Shown here in pieces: positions 1-11,768 of a DNA stretch of 64,000 nt (the stretch's first letter is position 1; each line of letters opens with the position of its first letter). Location: the NCBI GenBank assembly GCA_039111635.1, contig JBCAQO010000013.1, positions 1,116,001-1,180,000 of the forward strand, written 5' to 3'. The translations under genes were made by a program, and so were the position numbers. The notes under the pieces were generated by a model. That model did no database searches. It was not told the origin of the DNA and was given only the letters and a program-made list of their open reading frames with translations. This DNA comes from Heterobasidion occidentale (lineage: Eukaryota; Basidiomycota; Agaricomycetes; Russulales; Bondarzewiaceae).

Positions 1-189
1 TTTGCAAACTATGTCCGTCGATCCGTTGCAGGGTTCCGAAAGTTGTCCGCGAAAGACTTCCATCATGCGTGTTTCGTGTAGTCGCGAGAAATTATATACT
101 GAAAGTTCCGGGTCACCTTCATTGGGATCTGTATTCTGAAGATACAATCGTCGTTTTTCGGAGAGAGGAGAAGGAATAGAAAGAGGCAT
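1..189 (-). CDS. Kinase-like protein, 5' part only (runs off left edge)
   Basis: The minus strand opens with an ATG at 189 and stays open for 63 codons to the window edge. The protein starts MPLSIPSPLSEKRRLYL and contains RLHETR and QLSEPCNGSTDIVCK. It matches the start of the gene at 3210-4171 almost residue for residue (MPLSIPHPVDKNRRFDF, RLHETR, QLSEPCNGSTDIVCK), so it is a paralog. The similarity continues upstream of both ATGs, including a CACGTG-bearing stretch, so the promoter was duplicated as well. The catalytic part lies outside the window, so activity cannot be judged. Seen directly: the ATG, the open frame and the similarity. Inferred: the kinase-like family, taken from the complete paralog. 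Confidence 0.75.
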   Translation of the reverse strand, partial: MPLSIPSPLSEKRRLYLQNTDPNEGDPELSVYNFSRLHETRMMEVFRGQLSEPCNGSTDIVCK

Positions 190-403
190 GAAGGACACGA
201 AGAGTTTCTCGGTTGGTCGTTCAGTTTAGAGACTGTTCACAGTCGGCGGCTGGGGCCAAGGCGAGTTTCAACCTGTTTCAACTGCACGTGCATCGAGAAA
301 CTACTCACGTGATGGTGGCACTCCACGCGTGGCCTTCAGTGCGGTGGCAAACAGCGGCTGCTCGGCAATGCTGAATGCTGATTGGAAGAGGTTTGCCACA
401 AAC

Positions 404-424
404 TTATTATTATATATATATATT
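404..424 (+). promoter_or_regulatory. TA-rich core promoter candidate
   Basis: An uninterrupted run of T and A ending in (TA)n lies 85-100 bases upstream of the ATG at 508, a normal place for a TATA-like core promoter in this genome. It could equally be a simple dinucleotide run. It also sits between the divergent start codons at 189 and 508. Confidence 0.3.
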
Positions 425-507
425 TGGGTTGAGAGTGTTTGAGCCACCTGCCGCGTTCATTTCCTCTCCAACATCTTCTCGTCCTCATAAGATTCCCGTA
501 CCTCGTC

Positions 508-1995
508 ATGTTTCCAATAATTCGTCGTAAAGATGAAAAGGCGTTTGTCAGCTTTGATTTAAGAGGGCCGGCACGATTTCAAGACGATTCAGAAGTGGAA
601 CCGCCTCCTCACCCCCTTCCCGTGACCCCCCCACCCCAGGTCAGGAAAAATCCACCATCACTGAACCGCGATTACAACAAGAGGTATCTCCCGGATGGAA
701 GCCTCTCTCCTACACCTAGCGGAGGGATCGCGCAGGCTTTGAAGGCCCCTCGTGGGGGAACCACTCGACATCTGTTCACGTACGATCAGCCCGAAGAGGA
801 CGATATCAAGACTCTTCTGGACCTGACCTGGATGGAGCTTCCAAAAGTTCCCCGGCTTTGTTCTTACAACGCCATGAAGAGTACGCGCAAGCCTTCGCAT
901 TACGATCTAGGACTGCCCCTGAGGATCGTCTCTCGAAGATCATCTGCGTCCCAGGTTTGGTCAATCAGTTTTCTGAGCATGTTGCAAACTTACTTCGATC
1001 CGTACCGATTGTTTGGCAAGAACCTGCTCACCGGAATTTTGCCACTCACGTCATCCCTTGGCACACTGCTAGAGGCCTTCCGGAGGTTATATTTTCGGAG
1101 AAAGATAGTGAAGACTATGTCGCGACCGTTCTCCTCCGTCCTGCGATGGCCGTTGTCCACGCTGTCGCTCGACAAGCCATACGAGCCGGACACGACGACA
1201 AGTATCCGTTTGTATCTTTCGCAGCCGCTACACGCGATGCCGATGGACAACGAGATGCCATACCAGATGTGATACTGGTGAAATCTTGGGAAACTGACCC
1301 ACGCTCGTTCAAGATCGGGATGACCGTTGAGGTCAAGTCGCATGGAGCATTACCGACAGGGGATAGAAACCCTCTATCTCGCCTGCAGCGCGATTTCCCA
1401 GGGCGAATTCCCCGTGCCATCAAATTTAATTGGCCGACAAAGCCTTTCGTCGGCTCGAAGGACGAGAATATGATGATCCAGGTCAGCTACTTGAATCTCA
1501 CTAGAAAAATTTGGCGATTCTGAACGGCCCACCATGACTCAGATTTGGTCGCAGTGTGTTAATCGCCAGACCCGTTATTCAATCCTATCCTCCCTAGATG
1601 TCACTATATTCGCATATCGCGAGGGCGATACCCTTTATATATCCAGAACATATACCACGAGTGGCGAGACATTATTCTTCACTGTGTGTTGGATGTTGCT
1701 CGCGACCCAACTTGTAGAAATGCCTGAGATTGTCGTCCCAGACTCTCAGAAGGCCTCTGAATGGTGGGATGAGGAGATCACTGGAGAGACACAGTTTGGC
1801 CTTTGCATTTCGTAAGTGTATCATCTCCATCAGCACTTGATATTCAACAACGTCTTACCTGGCTGTTGTCATAGATCGCTTGCGCCAGTAGGCAAGACGT
1901 CAGGCAGAGGTGAAGCTCATTCTTCACAGCACGAATCAGAGGATTCCGAAACCGACTCTTCAGAATCGGACGGCCCACCAGTGCTTAGTCTGTGA
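508..1995 (+). CDS. Uncharacterised protein with a PD-(D/E)xK nuclease-like motif
   Basis: Four exons give 431 residues with all phases matching: 508-779, 848-1481, 1543-1811 and 1875-1995. The first ATG giving this frame is at 508. The N-terminal 90 residues are proline-rich and look disordered. The centre reads AIPDVILV about 22 residues before MTVEVKS (roughly D230 and E252-V-K254), the order of a PD-(D/E)xK nuclease core. A Q-rich helix-like segment (IWSQCVNRQTRY) and two strands (VTIFAYREGDTLYISR) follow, as expected after such a core. The C-terminus is Ser/Glu/Asp-rich. Fungi carry nuclease-like domains of this type, often near or fused to atypical kinases; here the neighbours on both sides are kinase-like. 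DNA or RNA cleavage is inference only. Alternatively it is one of the many lineage-specific basidiomycete hypothetical proteins with no enzyme activity. Confidence 0.7.
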
Positions 1996-3209
1996 CGGTA
2001 GCATGTCTAAACCACCTTGAAACATCTTCTTCCATGTTGGTCACTACGTATCATTAGATCTGGTCGCTATCTCAGTATGTCAATCAGCATGTAAAATACG
2101 TAGGCTAACTTGCTTCTGTTCGTATGAAAGTTAAAGCACAATTCATTTCTACTACTCTGCTCCGAGTGATGCTCGCAAGCCTGCAGCGTGCGAATGCTGT
2201 TTGCATAGTTGCTAGGTGAAGGCACCGAAAGTCACTTTTGTTGAATCCTTTGGCACTTAGTCGGTAGGTTATTCAGCCTCTTATGAATGACCTCCAACCT
2301 TGAAGAAAGTAGATCGCAGTCAGTCTACGGTACTGAGGAGGTAGTCTTTGAGCAATCTGCGTTGTTCTCTGTCTCCCCACAGCGCTGAAAAAACTTGGAA
2401 GATCTTTCAGAATTCTTTTTCAAACACGCTACCGGCTACTCAACTGCTACTCACCGTCAATCCTCGAAAGAAGTCAAGTTCGATCATGGGTTCTAAGTCA
2501 CCAGGACCTGAGCTGGGGCCTTTGTACTGGTCTTTGTGGCTGACCATTCACAAAATACAGCTATAAGATCATCGTCCTCCGTTGGGTTTGGTGTCAACCT
2601 GTGCCTTTGTTGTAGGCGTCCAGCTTTTCTTGCTATTGGAGCGCTGAGCGCTGATGACCGAGGCACTGCACTAGCACTACCACGTCAGAAATGCCACTGC
2701 AAAGTGTTCGACGAACCATTACCTCAGTCCCCTGCGATATTTCTGTGCGTAGCAATCTTACAAAACGTGCGGTGTTTGTCAGTGTCCTTGTGGTATGCCA
2801 TCAGCAGGTTTCGATATCGGTAGAGTTGGCATTGCTTGAGTGAAACGGGGGATATCTAGATGTCCATGTAACTCTCTACTAATTTCTGCGTTCATTGTTC
2901 ATAATGTCCTAGATGACCGAGTTCTGATTGCACTGGCTCACCGTTGCGAGGTCCTAGTACAGGCAAGAATGCGGATTGCAGATCACATCATGCATCGCAT
3001 GATGGATGGTCTTGGTAACACTCACCTGTACGAACGGGCAACCATCGATGAACATGAAGTACGGAGAAGGGATTATGCAATTGGCACAGCAATACAAAGC
3101 GTGAAAACTAATCTGAATGGGCAAACGAATGGTATCAAGAAGCTGGTACTTTATTGCTACCACCAGGAGGTGAGGTGCTAGTGTCAGCTGGTTTACCTAG
3201 AGAACAAGG
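1996..3209. other. Intergenic stretch, no supported gene
   Basis: Separates the convergent genes ending at 1995 (plus) and 3210 (minus). Short open frames exist but show no family motif, no consistent splice structure and no coding-like composition. It probably holds both 3' untranslated regions. Confidence 0.5.
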
Positions 3210-4171
3210 TCACATGACGACAGGTCGATCAGAAAACCAACACCTACTTCTCTTTGCCATTATTGCTTCGTACTGCTTAGGATAATATTTCTTCGTATGC
3301 TTCTCGATAGTTTGAAATGCCTCCCTGTAGGCACGCTGTCGCGACCAGTACGGGGGTGCCATCTTAACGAGTTTATGCACGTCTTCGAGGAGGTGGACAT
3401 CGACCAATTGACGGCCATAACATACAAGAGCTGAATATGTGTGAGCTGGAGGTCAATGGACCGGGTATAAGTAAAGGGACGCACAGGGTTTCCACACTCT
3501 TAGGCTTTGGCAGACATCAAACAACTCTTTGCAATCAAAGTCGGCAGGATGAGGTGAGAGCGCGTTCTCGATGATCTCCATCTTGCACTGGCAAACTTCC
3601 TCGATGGCTTCCTCGAAACTGATGATGATAGGCACCCCATTGTGATCAAGAACATTATATTCAGCAAAGTCATTATGGCTGATCCCGGCCTCGTGTATTT
3701 GGGACATCCCATCCACCAGATCAAGCCTACAGATGCGTTGAGAATCGGACATGGCCTCGGGATCTCGACACACCTGAAATTATGAGGCAATGCTGAAAAC
3801 ACGAGGTCCACCGATTCTCCGCAGTAGTCGAGGACAAGGCAGCCAATGATCCCGTCGTCCGTGTGCCCAACGAAGTACCCATGGCAAGTCGGAACTACCG
3901 TCTTTTGCAGAGCTTTCAGCTTACCTCTGTACAGTCCGGCTTCGCGTTCCAGTTTCTTGACGTTGTTTAAACCATAAGCCAATTTGCAGACAATATCAGT
4001 CGAACCATTACAGGGTTCGGAGAGTTGTCCACAGAAGACGTCCGTCGTGCGTGTCTCGTGCAGGCGCAAGAAGTTGGACACTGACAATTCTGGATCGTTT
4101 TCATTGGGATATGCGTTCGGAAAGTCGAATCTGCGATTTTTGTCCACGGGATGAGGTATAGAGAGGGGCAT
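3210..4171 (-). CDS. Small fungal kinase-like protein (286 aa)
   Basis: Exons 4171-3774, 3726-3485 and 3430-3210 join with matching phases (introns of 47 and 54 nt) to give 286 residues. The kinase C-lobe signature is visible: a hinge-like LVLDYCGES, then QIHEAGISHNDFAEYNVL (catalytic-loop H150-N-D152 and N157), then GVPIIISFEEA where the DFG-type metal-binding Asp should be. That Asp is replaced by Ser (S169), so catalysis is doubtful. There is no glycine-rich P-loop; the short N-lobe is typical of this group of small agaricomycete kinase-like proteins. A close paralog starts at 189 on the same strand. The known family trait is a large, variable, mostly unstudied gene family; substrate and partners are unknown. 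Confidence 0.75.
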
Positions 4172-4451
4172 TAGGCTTAATAGGATACGAGGGGTTTCTC
4201 AGTTGGCCGTCGAGGCTGAGGAGGGCAGAGGCAAGTTTCAACCCTATGGCACGTGCGTCGAGCATCGCGAGGGCGCGTTTCGTACTAGTCGATATGTGCC
4301 GCAGCCCGCTATGGCAAGCAGCCGCAACAACCCACCCTTCAGAACTTCAGAGCGCAGCTCCTCGCACCATCACAGCCTAGTGCGACCAGCTTGTCGATCT
4401 TGACACGCTCACCCTTTGCTCCTCTTCCGTCCGGCGTTGTTTCGAGACAAA

Positions 4452-4586
4452 ATGAACAGCCCGAGCACTTTTCCGTGCAAGTATGATATAATTGATATCG
4501 ATGCGTACGTCGAGCCGCCCGCTGGCGTCGTCAAATCCGGATGGCGCGGGCCCTTCGTTGTCATAGATGCGAACGGAGATCCCTGA
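4452..4586 (+). pseudogene. Possible retroelement polyprotein remnant
   Basis: A 44-codon open frame contains YVEPPAGVVKSGWRGPFVV. GWRGP followed by a beta-rich stretch resembles the segment near the C-terminus of retrotransposon integrases (GWxGPA, then ...WQG...). The resemblance seems to continue in another frame downstream (IPWAMARLQHSF, about 4590-4630), which would mean a frameshifted scrap. No reverse transcriptase, long terminal repeat or target-site duplication is visible nearby. Weak call resting on one short motif. Confidence 0.25.
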
Positions 4587-5089
4587 TCCCATGGGCCATG
4601 GCACGCCTGCAACATTCTTTTTCCCTGGACGAGCAGTCCGACGAGGTAACTCAGATAGCGCGCTTCGAACTGCTGAAAGCGACGTGCGCAGCGCCGCAGG
4701 GACTCACCATTCATTCCAAATGTATGTCATGTAAGCGTGTCTGTGTGGATCCCCTTTGATGCATATGTCATCGATCTTTCAGGATATTGTTTGCACGTGA
4801 GTCGAGGCCTGTGGAATACCTCCAGCACTGACGTGCAAGTATAATCAGAATATACAGCTGACATATATGCATCGCGCTCGCGTCGTTTGCAAAAAAAACA
4901 CATTTCGTGTAGAATTGATGGCACGCAAAAAGTATACATGACGCTGCTAAAACATACAAGCATTCATTTTCTCCTTGGCTTACTGTTTCCTTGGGTTTCT
5001 TCCCTGCTTTTCACAATCCCAACACAGGTATCTCTTCACAACAGATGATCCAAAAGCCGCTCACACCGCTGAGCCGGGCCGGTGCTGAT

Positions 5090-7187
5090 TTACGAGTGCT
5101 GCACCTGGAGCCCGACGTTCGTGCGGAGGCGCCACGACTGCTCCGCGGGAGCCGCCTTGAGCGGCGCTACGGGCGCCGTGCCGAGCTTCTTCGCGACGTT
5201 GTCCGAGAGCGACTGGTCGATGGCCGCGAGCACGGAGACTATATGCATCAGGGTCAAGGACTATATCAGTTTCGGCAGGGCGAGAGGAGGCGCGGAAGGC
5301 ACGCACGCCAGCGGTCGCGGATCGCGGGGGTCTTGACGCCCTTGAGGTGCACCGAGAAGTTGTACACGAGGTGCTCGCGGTCGGTGTCGTTCATAACCTT
5401 CTGGTACAGCGCGCGCGGCTGCTCAAAGTCGACTGCGCTCCCAAAGAATTTCATCAATAACGCAGACGCGCGGGAAGTTGCGCGCGCGACACTCACGCTC
5501 ATTGATCTCGACCAGCTCGACGTGCGCGTTGCCGATCCAGGTCTCGTGCTTCGCCTCCTGCTCGTCGTACTTCTTCCCGCGGTACGCAAGCGGGACGATT
5601 GAGCTCTGGTAGTTCGGGCGCGCGCCCTGGCTCACGAACGTCCCGTGCCCATCGCGCTGGAAGTTAGCGACGGGCACGATCGGCGCGTTGACCGGCAGCT
5701 GCTGGTAGTTCACGCCGAGGCGGTGCCTGTGCGTGTCGGGGTACGAGAACAGGCGCGACTGCAGCACGGGGTCCGCGGAGGGCTCCACGCCGGGTACAGT
5801 GTGCGAGGGCGAGAACGCAGCCTGCTCGATCTCCGCGAAGTAGTTCTGCGGGTTCTCGTCGAGCACGAGCTTCCCGAACGGGCGGAGCGGGAACTGCGCG
5901 TGCGGCCAGACCTTGGTCAGGTCGAGCACGTTGTAGCGGAACTGCTCGGCCTGCGACGCGGTCATCGTCTGCACGTAGGCGGTCCACGACGGGAACTTCT
6001 TCGCCTCGATCGTCTCGAAGAGGCTTTGGTGCCGTAGTCGGGGTTCTCACCGCTGAGCCTGACGGCAGTGTCGTTATCGAGGGTCTGCAGACAAGATCAT
6101 CTTGTCAGCGCTCCATCGCAGACAAACTAGTAATTCGATGTATAACGCACCTTGAATCCGCCGTCGGCCCTGAAGTGGATTTGTACGTACACCCACTCGC
6201 CGTCCTCGCGGACGAACTTGTACGTGTGCCCTGAGTAACCGTGCTGGTTGTGGAAGCCGTCGGGGGTGCCGCGGTCAGAGAACAGGATCAAAATCTGGTG
6301 GGCCGACTCGGGGTTCTGCCCAAGGTAATCCTGTGGGACGCATAACAACCATTGTCAGCCATGGACGTGTGACATTGGATGAGCATGGGCATGGGAGCGT
6401 GGGAGAAGTAATGACGCTGGGAAGACGACGCGCGGAGTTTCAATCGTGCGTCGTCTTCCTCATCTCGATCGACCGACAGCACCATTGCACCATGCATACA
6501 GTACGATCCCTCCAATGCTCATCTCACTCACCCAGAACATATCTGCATCCTTCAAGTGCGTCTGAGGGTCCCGCTTCTGCGTATGGATGAAGTGCGGGAA
6601 CTTGGCGGGATCACGAATGAAGAACACAGGAGTGTTGTTGAACACCCAGTCGAGGTTGCCTTCCTCGGTGCGGAGCTTGATCGCGAAGCCGCGCGGATCG
6701 CGGGCGGTGTCGGCGGACCCGGACTCGCCACCGACGGTGGAGAAGCGCACAGTGGCGCGGGCGCGGTTGCCGACCTTGGAGAAGAGCTTGGCGCATGAGA
6801 GGTCGGAGATGTCGTGAGTGACTTCGAAGTATCCGTGTGCGCCGGCGCCCTTGGCGTGGACCTACGAGGGGGAGGAGAGTCAGATGGGATTGAAAAAGGC
6901 AGGGACAGAGGTGGGGGAGAGGGAAGGGGACATACGACGCGCTCGGGGATACGCTCGCGATCAAAGTGGGCGAGGAGATCGATGTGGTGGAAGTCTGATC
7001 ATGATTAGATGGGGGGTGAGTAAGGGGATCGAGGTACGGAGGAGTGGATGGAACGTTGCATACCTTGGAGGAGGAGAGGGCCGTTCCTGCCGATCTTCTG
7101 GGCGCCGTAGGGTTTCGCGACGGGCGCACCATTGGAGGTGGTGTAGACCGCCTCGTCCTTGGAGGTAAATACCTGCTGGGATGGCAT
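5090..7187 (-). CDS. Heme catalase (one apparent 1-base deletion)
   Basis: Converts hydrogen peroxide to water and oxygen. Seven exons: 7187-7064, 6994-6936, 6861-6532, 6330-6151, 6084-5497, 5432-5307 and 5238-5090. Clade-typical motifs: [20 protein letters not shown] with catalytic His63, the [12 protein letters not shown]sn near 136, and [14 protein letters not shown] with the proximal heme-ligand Tyr. The start [17 protein letters not shown] is usual for the family. In exon 5 the frame breaks after DYGTK: the next bases encode [13 protein letters not shown] only if one base is added at the AAA run at 6025-6027. With that base the exons total 519 codons including stop, a normal catalase length. 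No signal peptide or C-terminal peroxisome signal is visible. Either an assembly error or a null allele. Confidence 0.93.
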
Positions 7188-10100
7188 TATTGCTTTTCCT
7201 TATGGGTCGATGTGGTGCGATGCAAGAGGCGATGGAGCGAGAGGAGAGAGGAAGAGAGAGAGGGATGGGATGGGGTGTGGGGTACGAGGATATGGGAGGG
7301 AAGGGACAAGGCTATTTATGAGCAGGAGGTCAGGTGGGATGAGCAAGCGGGTGGGGGACGCAGGCCTCCTTCCTTTCGCGGTTCGGAGCATTAGAGGATG
7401 CAGAATCTGGGTGCGCCCATTGGCTCCGAGGCGCAGACCGGCTGCCCGTTTTGCTTGGGAGTTTGGGAGCGTGATCTGCGCACAAAGCAGCAGGCAGATC
7501 GCGAGCTGCCGCACGTTCTCATCCACGAGGCCTGTGCCCACCCCAGCACTCCATTTCGAATCCCGAATTCGACTCCTCCTCGCACGGGGCACCCCCAACC
7601 CGATCATCCGATTACGACCCACATCAGATCGAAGACGCGACCCTCCCAGTCCCGACTCCCGAACATACGCTCAACAAGAGACGATGGGCACCTCCGACAA
7701 TCGTCGCTGACAGACCTGAGACCTGCCGCTCCACATGAGCTGACGCGGACGCGGATGCCGGGCGCTGAGCACACGCTCTCGCACCCGCCCCTTCCACGGC
7801 CAAGCCGCTGACTCCTCGTCTGAAACTCCGTGAACATTTATCAGCTATCATCTCAAATCGGCCGACCCGCCCTCGCGCTCCCGACGCCGCCCGACTCCAT
7901 TCCTCGTACCACTCCGCCCGACAAATATCACTTCAAACTCCTCCATATCGCTTCACTCTCTTGTCCCTCTCGCCTCTCATGACATCATCGCGATCCGCCG
8001 CCATCAACCTTTCGAGTCACACTGCTGCGCGCGGCTGGCCGTTGCACTCCGACCCAACAAAAGGAAGGAGATTGCGGTCGTTCTAATGATATCGTAAAAG
8101 TCCTTCGACGTCGAAGTTGCTATCGCGCCCTTATAGCACCCAACCACAGTCGACCCGAATGTCGTACTATGCGCCCTCAGAATGCAATACGATGGCGATG
8201 CGATGGCGATGCGAGACATTTGAATACAAGTTCTTCGATCGATCGGTGGCTCTGAGCATGCCTGCCTACTCATGCATGCTTGCATGCAAGCCCCAATTGA
8301 ATGCGACGCCATCTATCACGCCAATTTGCCAATCTAGAGCCCCTAGCGCCTACCGCTACCTGCCGCTACGCGTCCCTAGTGCTTTTTCCCTATAGAATAC
8401 CGAACCCTCCGTTCGACCTCGCTCGATCCGCCTGGACTCCGACTATCTAACTTGACGACTCTGATGAACTACATATAGCTGCTGGGACCAGGCCCGGCTG
8501 ATCCACTGTTCCGCCTTTCAATTTTTTCACCTTGACTCGGCTCGATTTCTCGTACACGATCCGATGCCCCTATCGTCCTTGTCGTGATCCTTCCGCACGC
8601 ACAATAATGTATGCACTCACGTCTGTCGAGCGGAACAGCTTGCGTACATACACGCTCATGTTCGCGCTTACCTGACGCTCCGACCTCGTCTGCCGTGCTC
8701 TGAGTCAGGCCGCTGGATCTGGCATGATCCAAACCCTGAGCACCGGCCTAGCACATCCCAGTGTCACGCGTGCGCTCAGGCGCGCACGCACGACACGTCC
8801 CGTGCGCGTCACCTGCCCTCGACTGATCCGAGTCTCCGCGTCAGTCTCGCTATAGTCTCAAATCTCAGCGGTCCGCCCGTCTTCCTCCTGGCTCTCCCTC
8901 TACTTCCCGCATCTCCTCTGCATTGTTCTCCGCATCTGCGTGCTAAGGGCTGAAGCGCTGACGCGCTGCACCCGTCTTTCTCCTCGTCTTCGGTGAGTGA
9001 CGGATCGGCGCCTGAATATCTTCGTCGATGACGTCATCGTATTGGCTTCGCTCGTCGCAGCGTCAGGCCTCCATTTTCATGTTCCAGAACCGCCGCTGTT
9101 CGGCCCCTCGCGCCTAAGTTGATGCTCAATGAAAAGCTGACCTCAGAGATCGGAACGCGACAGAAGCAGAAGTAGAAGCAGATCCACGCGTTGATAAGTA
9201 TGGAAGCCGGGTCGCCCTCTTCGTCTCAATTGCGGACGGACGGGAGTAAAGAATCGCAAGATGCACGCTGTGTACGCGCGTTCATTACTTGTCGTCATCG
9301 ATGTCATGGATCTGGCCAGATCTTGACCTCTTCTCGGTGCTCTCGGTGAGCACGCACTTCATGTAGCCTTGATCCACACAACCTTTGTTTTCGTCCACGG
9401 CGTTCTGTGTCTCTCTGCATGCAAGATGAAACTATGAGCCGCATGCCGTAGTACTCTCGGGCGATAGTGCGATGATCCACACCGACGCAAGTTAGAAGCA
9501 GGTCGTCACAGTCCAGACTCGTATGTACGCTAGATCTGGAAACAGCTCGCCGCCGCCGAGGATGACGCGTCCGTCGCCCCGCCTGACAACACATGCGCAA
9601 CGCACGCGTAATGTAGGCGCGTCGAAGCGTACCCCGTCGAGACTCGATCCCGATCGCCTACTCGCGTCTATCGATAAACGTTTCGTCACGTGCGTCTGAG
9701 GAGGTACCCATCGGACTGGAGGCGCCTACCGGAATGGAGGATGGGGCCTCGCATGGCGCAAGGGGGAACTTGCGAAGTAATCCCAACCACACACAACGCC
9801 GAAGATCCAGCTCTAGAAGCCGACTAGTGTTACGGCTGCTTGCATAACTGCAGACACAATTTCGAGATATTCTACTTATGATAAAGATCATTCATTGAGC
9901 TGTTTTAAATCCCTCCGAGCTGCCGAATAATCTACACAAGAGCTGAAAATCAGGAAACATGGAACTAAAATGGAATAAGCGGTAGTGGGAATCGATCGGT
10001 GACCCTGCTCCACTCGGTAAGTGTTGACAACACCGGCTATTCCCTGTGCGTTCAGGCTTGTCTGTCCTGCTCCAAAAGTAACCAAAGATCCTCAGACGAA

Positions 10101-10454
10101 GATCTCAAGATTGCGTCCACAGTTTTGCAAGCAGCTGTGGAGCTCCCGAGTCCCGTGCTACGCCACACGCACCCTGCGCACATCCAAAGTTCTGGATGAT
10201 GGATACGAAAAAGTGGAAACAAAACAAACATGGAGGTAAAACGAACGCGAGCGGAGAAAATGGTCAACGAGAAAAGAAGATATCTAATAACTGCAATGCC
10301 ATGTATGCAATGGCACAAACCGCTCCATAGTTAGACTGCTCGTGATTTGAAGGTGTCCGTTTCAACGTCGTACTGACATTTGCACCCTGGCCCGATGACC
10401 GACGAACAGAAAGTAAGCGCATAGAACCCATGACGCGGAAGGGAGGGCTCTGGG
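7188..10454. other. Large intergenic region upstream of catalase
   Basis: About 3.3 kb with no convincing gene on either strand. The part next to catalase is its promoter and leader. The middle is moderately GC-rich with many CGA/TCG-type words and short GCGATG repeats near 8195-8215. Open frames here are short and lack motifs or splice-linked partners. Confidence 0.45.
7312..7319 (-). promoter_or_regulatory. TATA-like element of catalase gene
   Basis: On the minus strand this reads CATAAATA, about 125 bases upstream of the catalase ATG at 7187, within the usual range for a fungal TATA box plus a short leader. Confidence 0.35.
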
Positions 10455-11768
10455 TTACGGCTGATCAGTGCTTCGTCGCATGCGTTTTCCACGCGTATTG
10501 TGACACCTGAAAAGAATTGCCCGAGTAGCAAAGGCATCGCAGATGAGTGACGGGATTCTGTTGAAATCCACCGCGTTGGGCCACACGCGGGAACTTCGCG
10601 ACTGCACTAAATTGAGAAGTGCTTCAAGATATGCATCGTCAATGTCTGTTGCTTGTAAGGTGCAAGAGACATGTTCGAGCTTCAAGAGTTCCCCTGAGAC
10701 AAGTTGTTCCGGGAGAGAAGTGTAGCGCAAGAGCATTGAGATCGGCCAATGGTAAATCTAACGCCGCGAGGGAGACGATGTTGGGTGTGCCCTGAACAAC
10801 TGTCAGATACGCATATGGAATGGACAGGATGTCCAAGTCAAGGAAGCGAAGTGATTCGGAGCAATGCGAGAAAAAACGGAGCAGTGGATCACGAGAAGAC
10901 CGATCTCTTGAGTGGTCCCATACTTTCGCGCGTTGCAAACGAGGAGTTACGATCCCATTGAGAAGCGTGGCGAGTGATAAGGAGTTGCCTATGAGTGTCA
11001 AATCTTAAGGCGAACGAGCAACATGGGGAGCTCATAGGCGCGAGGATATGCATAGGCTTGATACTTATCAACAGTGACGATAGATTGCTCATTGCCGAGG
11101 AACGAAAGGAGTCTTGGGCGAGTACGGTAGCCTGAACAGGGGAAGGATTAGCTAACCAGGACCTTGTGCTCCGCAGCCTAATCTTTCTGATTTTTGGCCA
11201 TGCCGGCTGCCATTGAAAGAAAAGATGGTTGAACCTGCTTCGAGGAGAGATGGTGCAGCACCGATGGCCTTCAACAGTGGAATGTTGGGAAGATTCTCCA
11301 TGTCCGTCTCGTTTGCCCGAAGGTTAACCATTTCAAGTCTAGGAAAACAGTCGTGCGCCACAAAAGGGAAGACGCATAGCTGAATTCCACATCGATGCGC
11401 GACCCATCTCCAGCGACAGGAGTGCGACAGAAGGATCGACATATATTGGGTCACGGTTTCCGGTCCAAGATTGTGGGAACTGCTTGCGTAGATCACCAAC
11501 ATCAGATCGGTGGAGCGCGAGAGAGACAGCCAATTCTGCAATGCGCAAAAGAAAGGCTCGTGCGCCCTGACGACAAGCCTCCAAGATCGGGGGGTTGAAG
11601 TTGCGACCATAACGAAGGTGTCGATAATGCGACGTCCCTCCATCGGCCACATACTTGTGTGAGGATAATGGGAGCATTCGTAGGCTGCATGGTTTCTGTA
11701 GGCTCCAGAGCGCAGCACATGAAGATCTTCGAGATCACCTCGACAGGAAGTGCAAGGGTGTGATCCAT
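10455..11768 (-). pseudogene. F-box protein gene, copy A (frameshifted)
   Basis: The N-terminus starts at the ATG at 11768 (MDHTLALPVEVISKIF), followed by APIILTQVCGRWRDVALSTPSLW, the two halves of a basidiomycete F-box. Such domains bind Skp1 in SCF ubiquitin ligases. Downstream are leucine-rich, repeat-like segments (FFSHCSESLRFLDLD, LKLEHVSC). The coding frame breaks repeatedly relative to copy B at 13182-14602. One base seems missing near 11005 (VRLK then LTLIGNSL) and one seems extra near 10700 (HFSPG then QLVSGELL). The F-box also leaves frame just after LWSQLQPPDLGG, which is either a 41-nt intron or another indel. Several independent breaks favour a decayed gene over a single sequencing error. 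Confidence 0.65.

Noticed and set aside
3774..3811. 38-nt intron in the kinase-like gene
   Set aside because: A 47-nt intron at 3727-3773 keeps the conserved HNFR sequence, has better branch and acceptor sites, and leads straight into LDLVDGMSQIHEAG.
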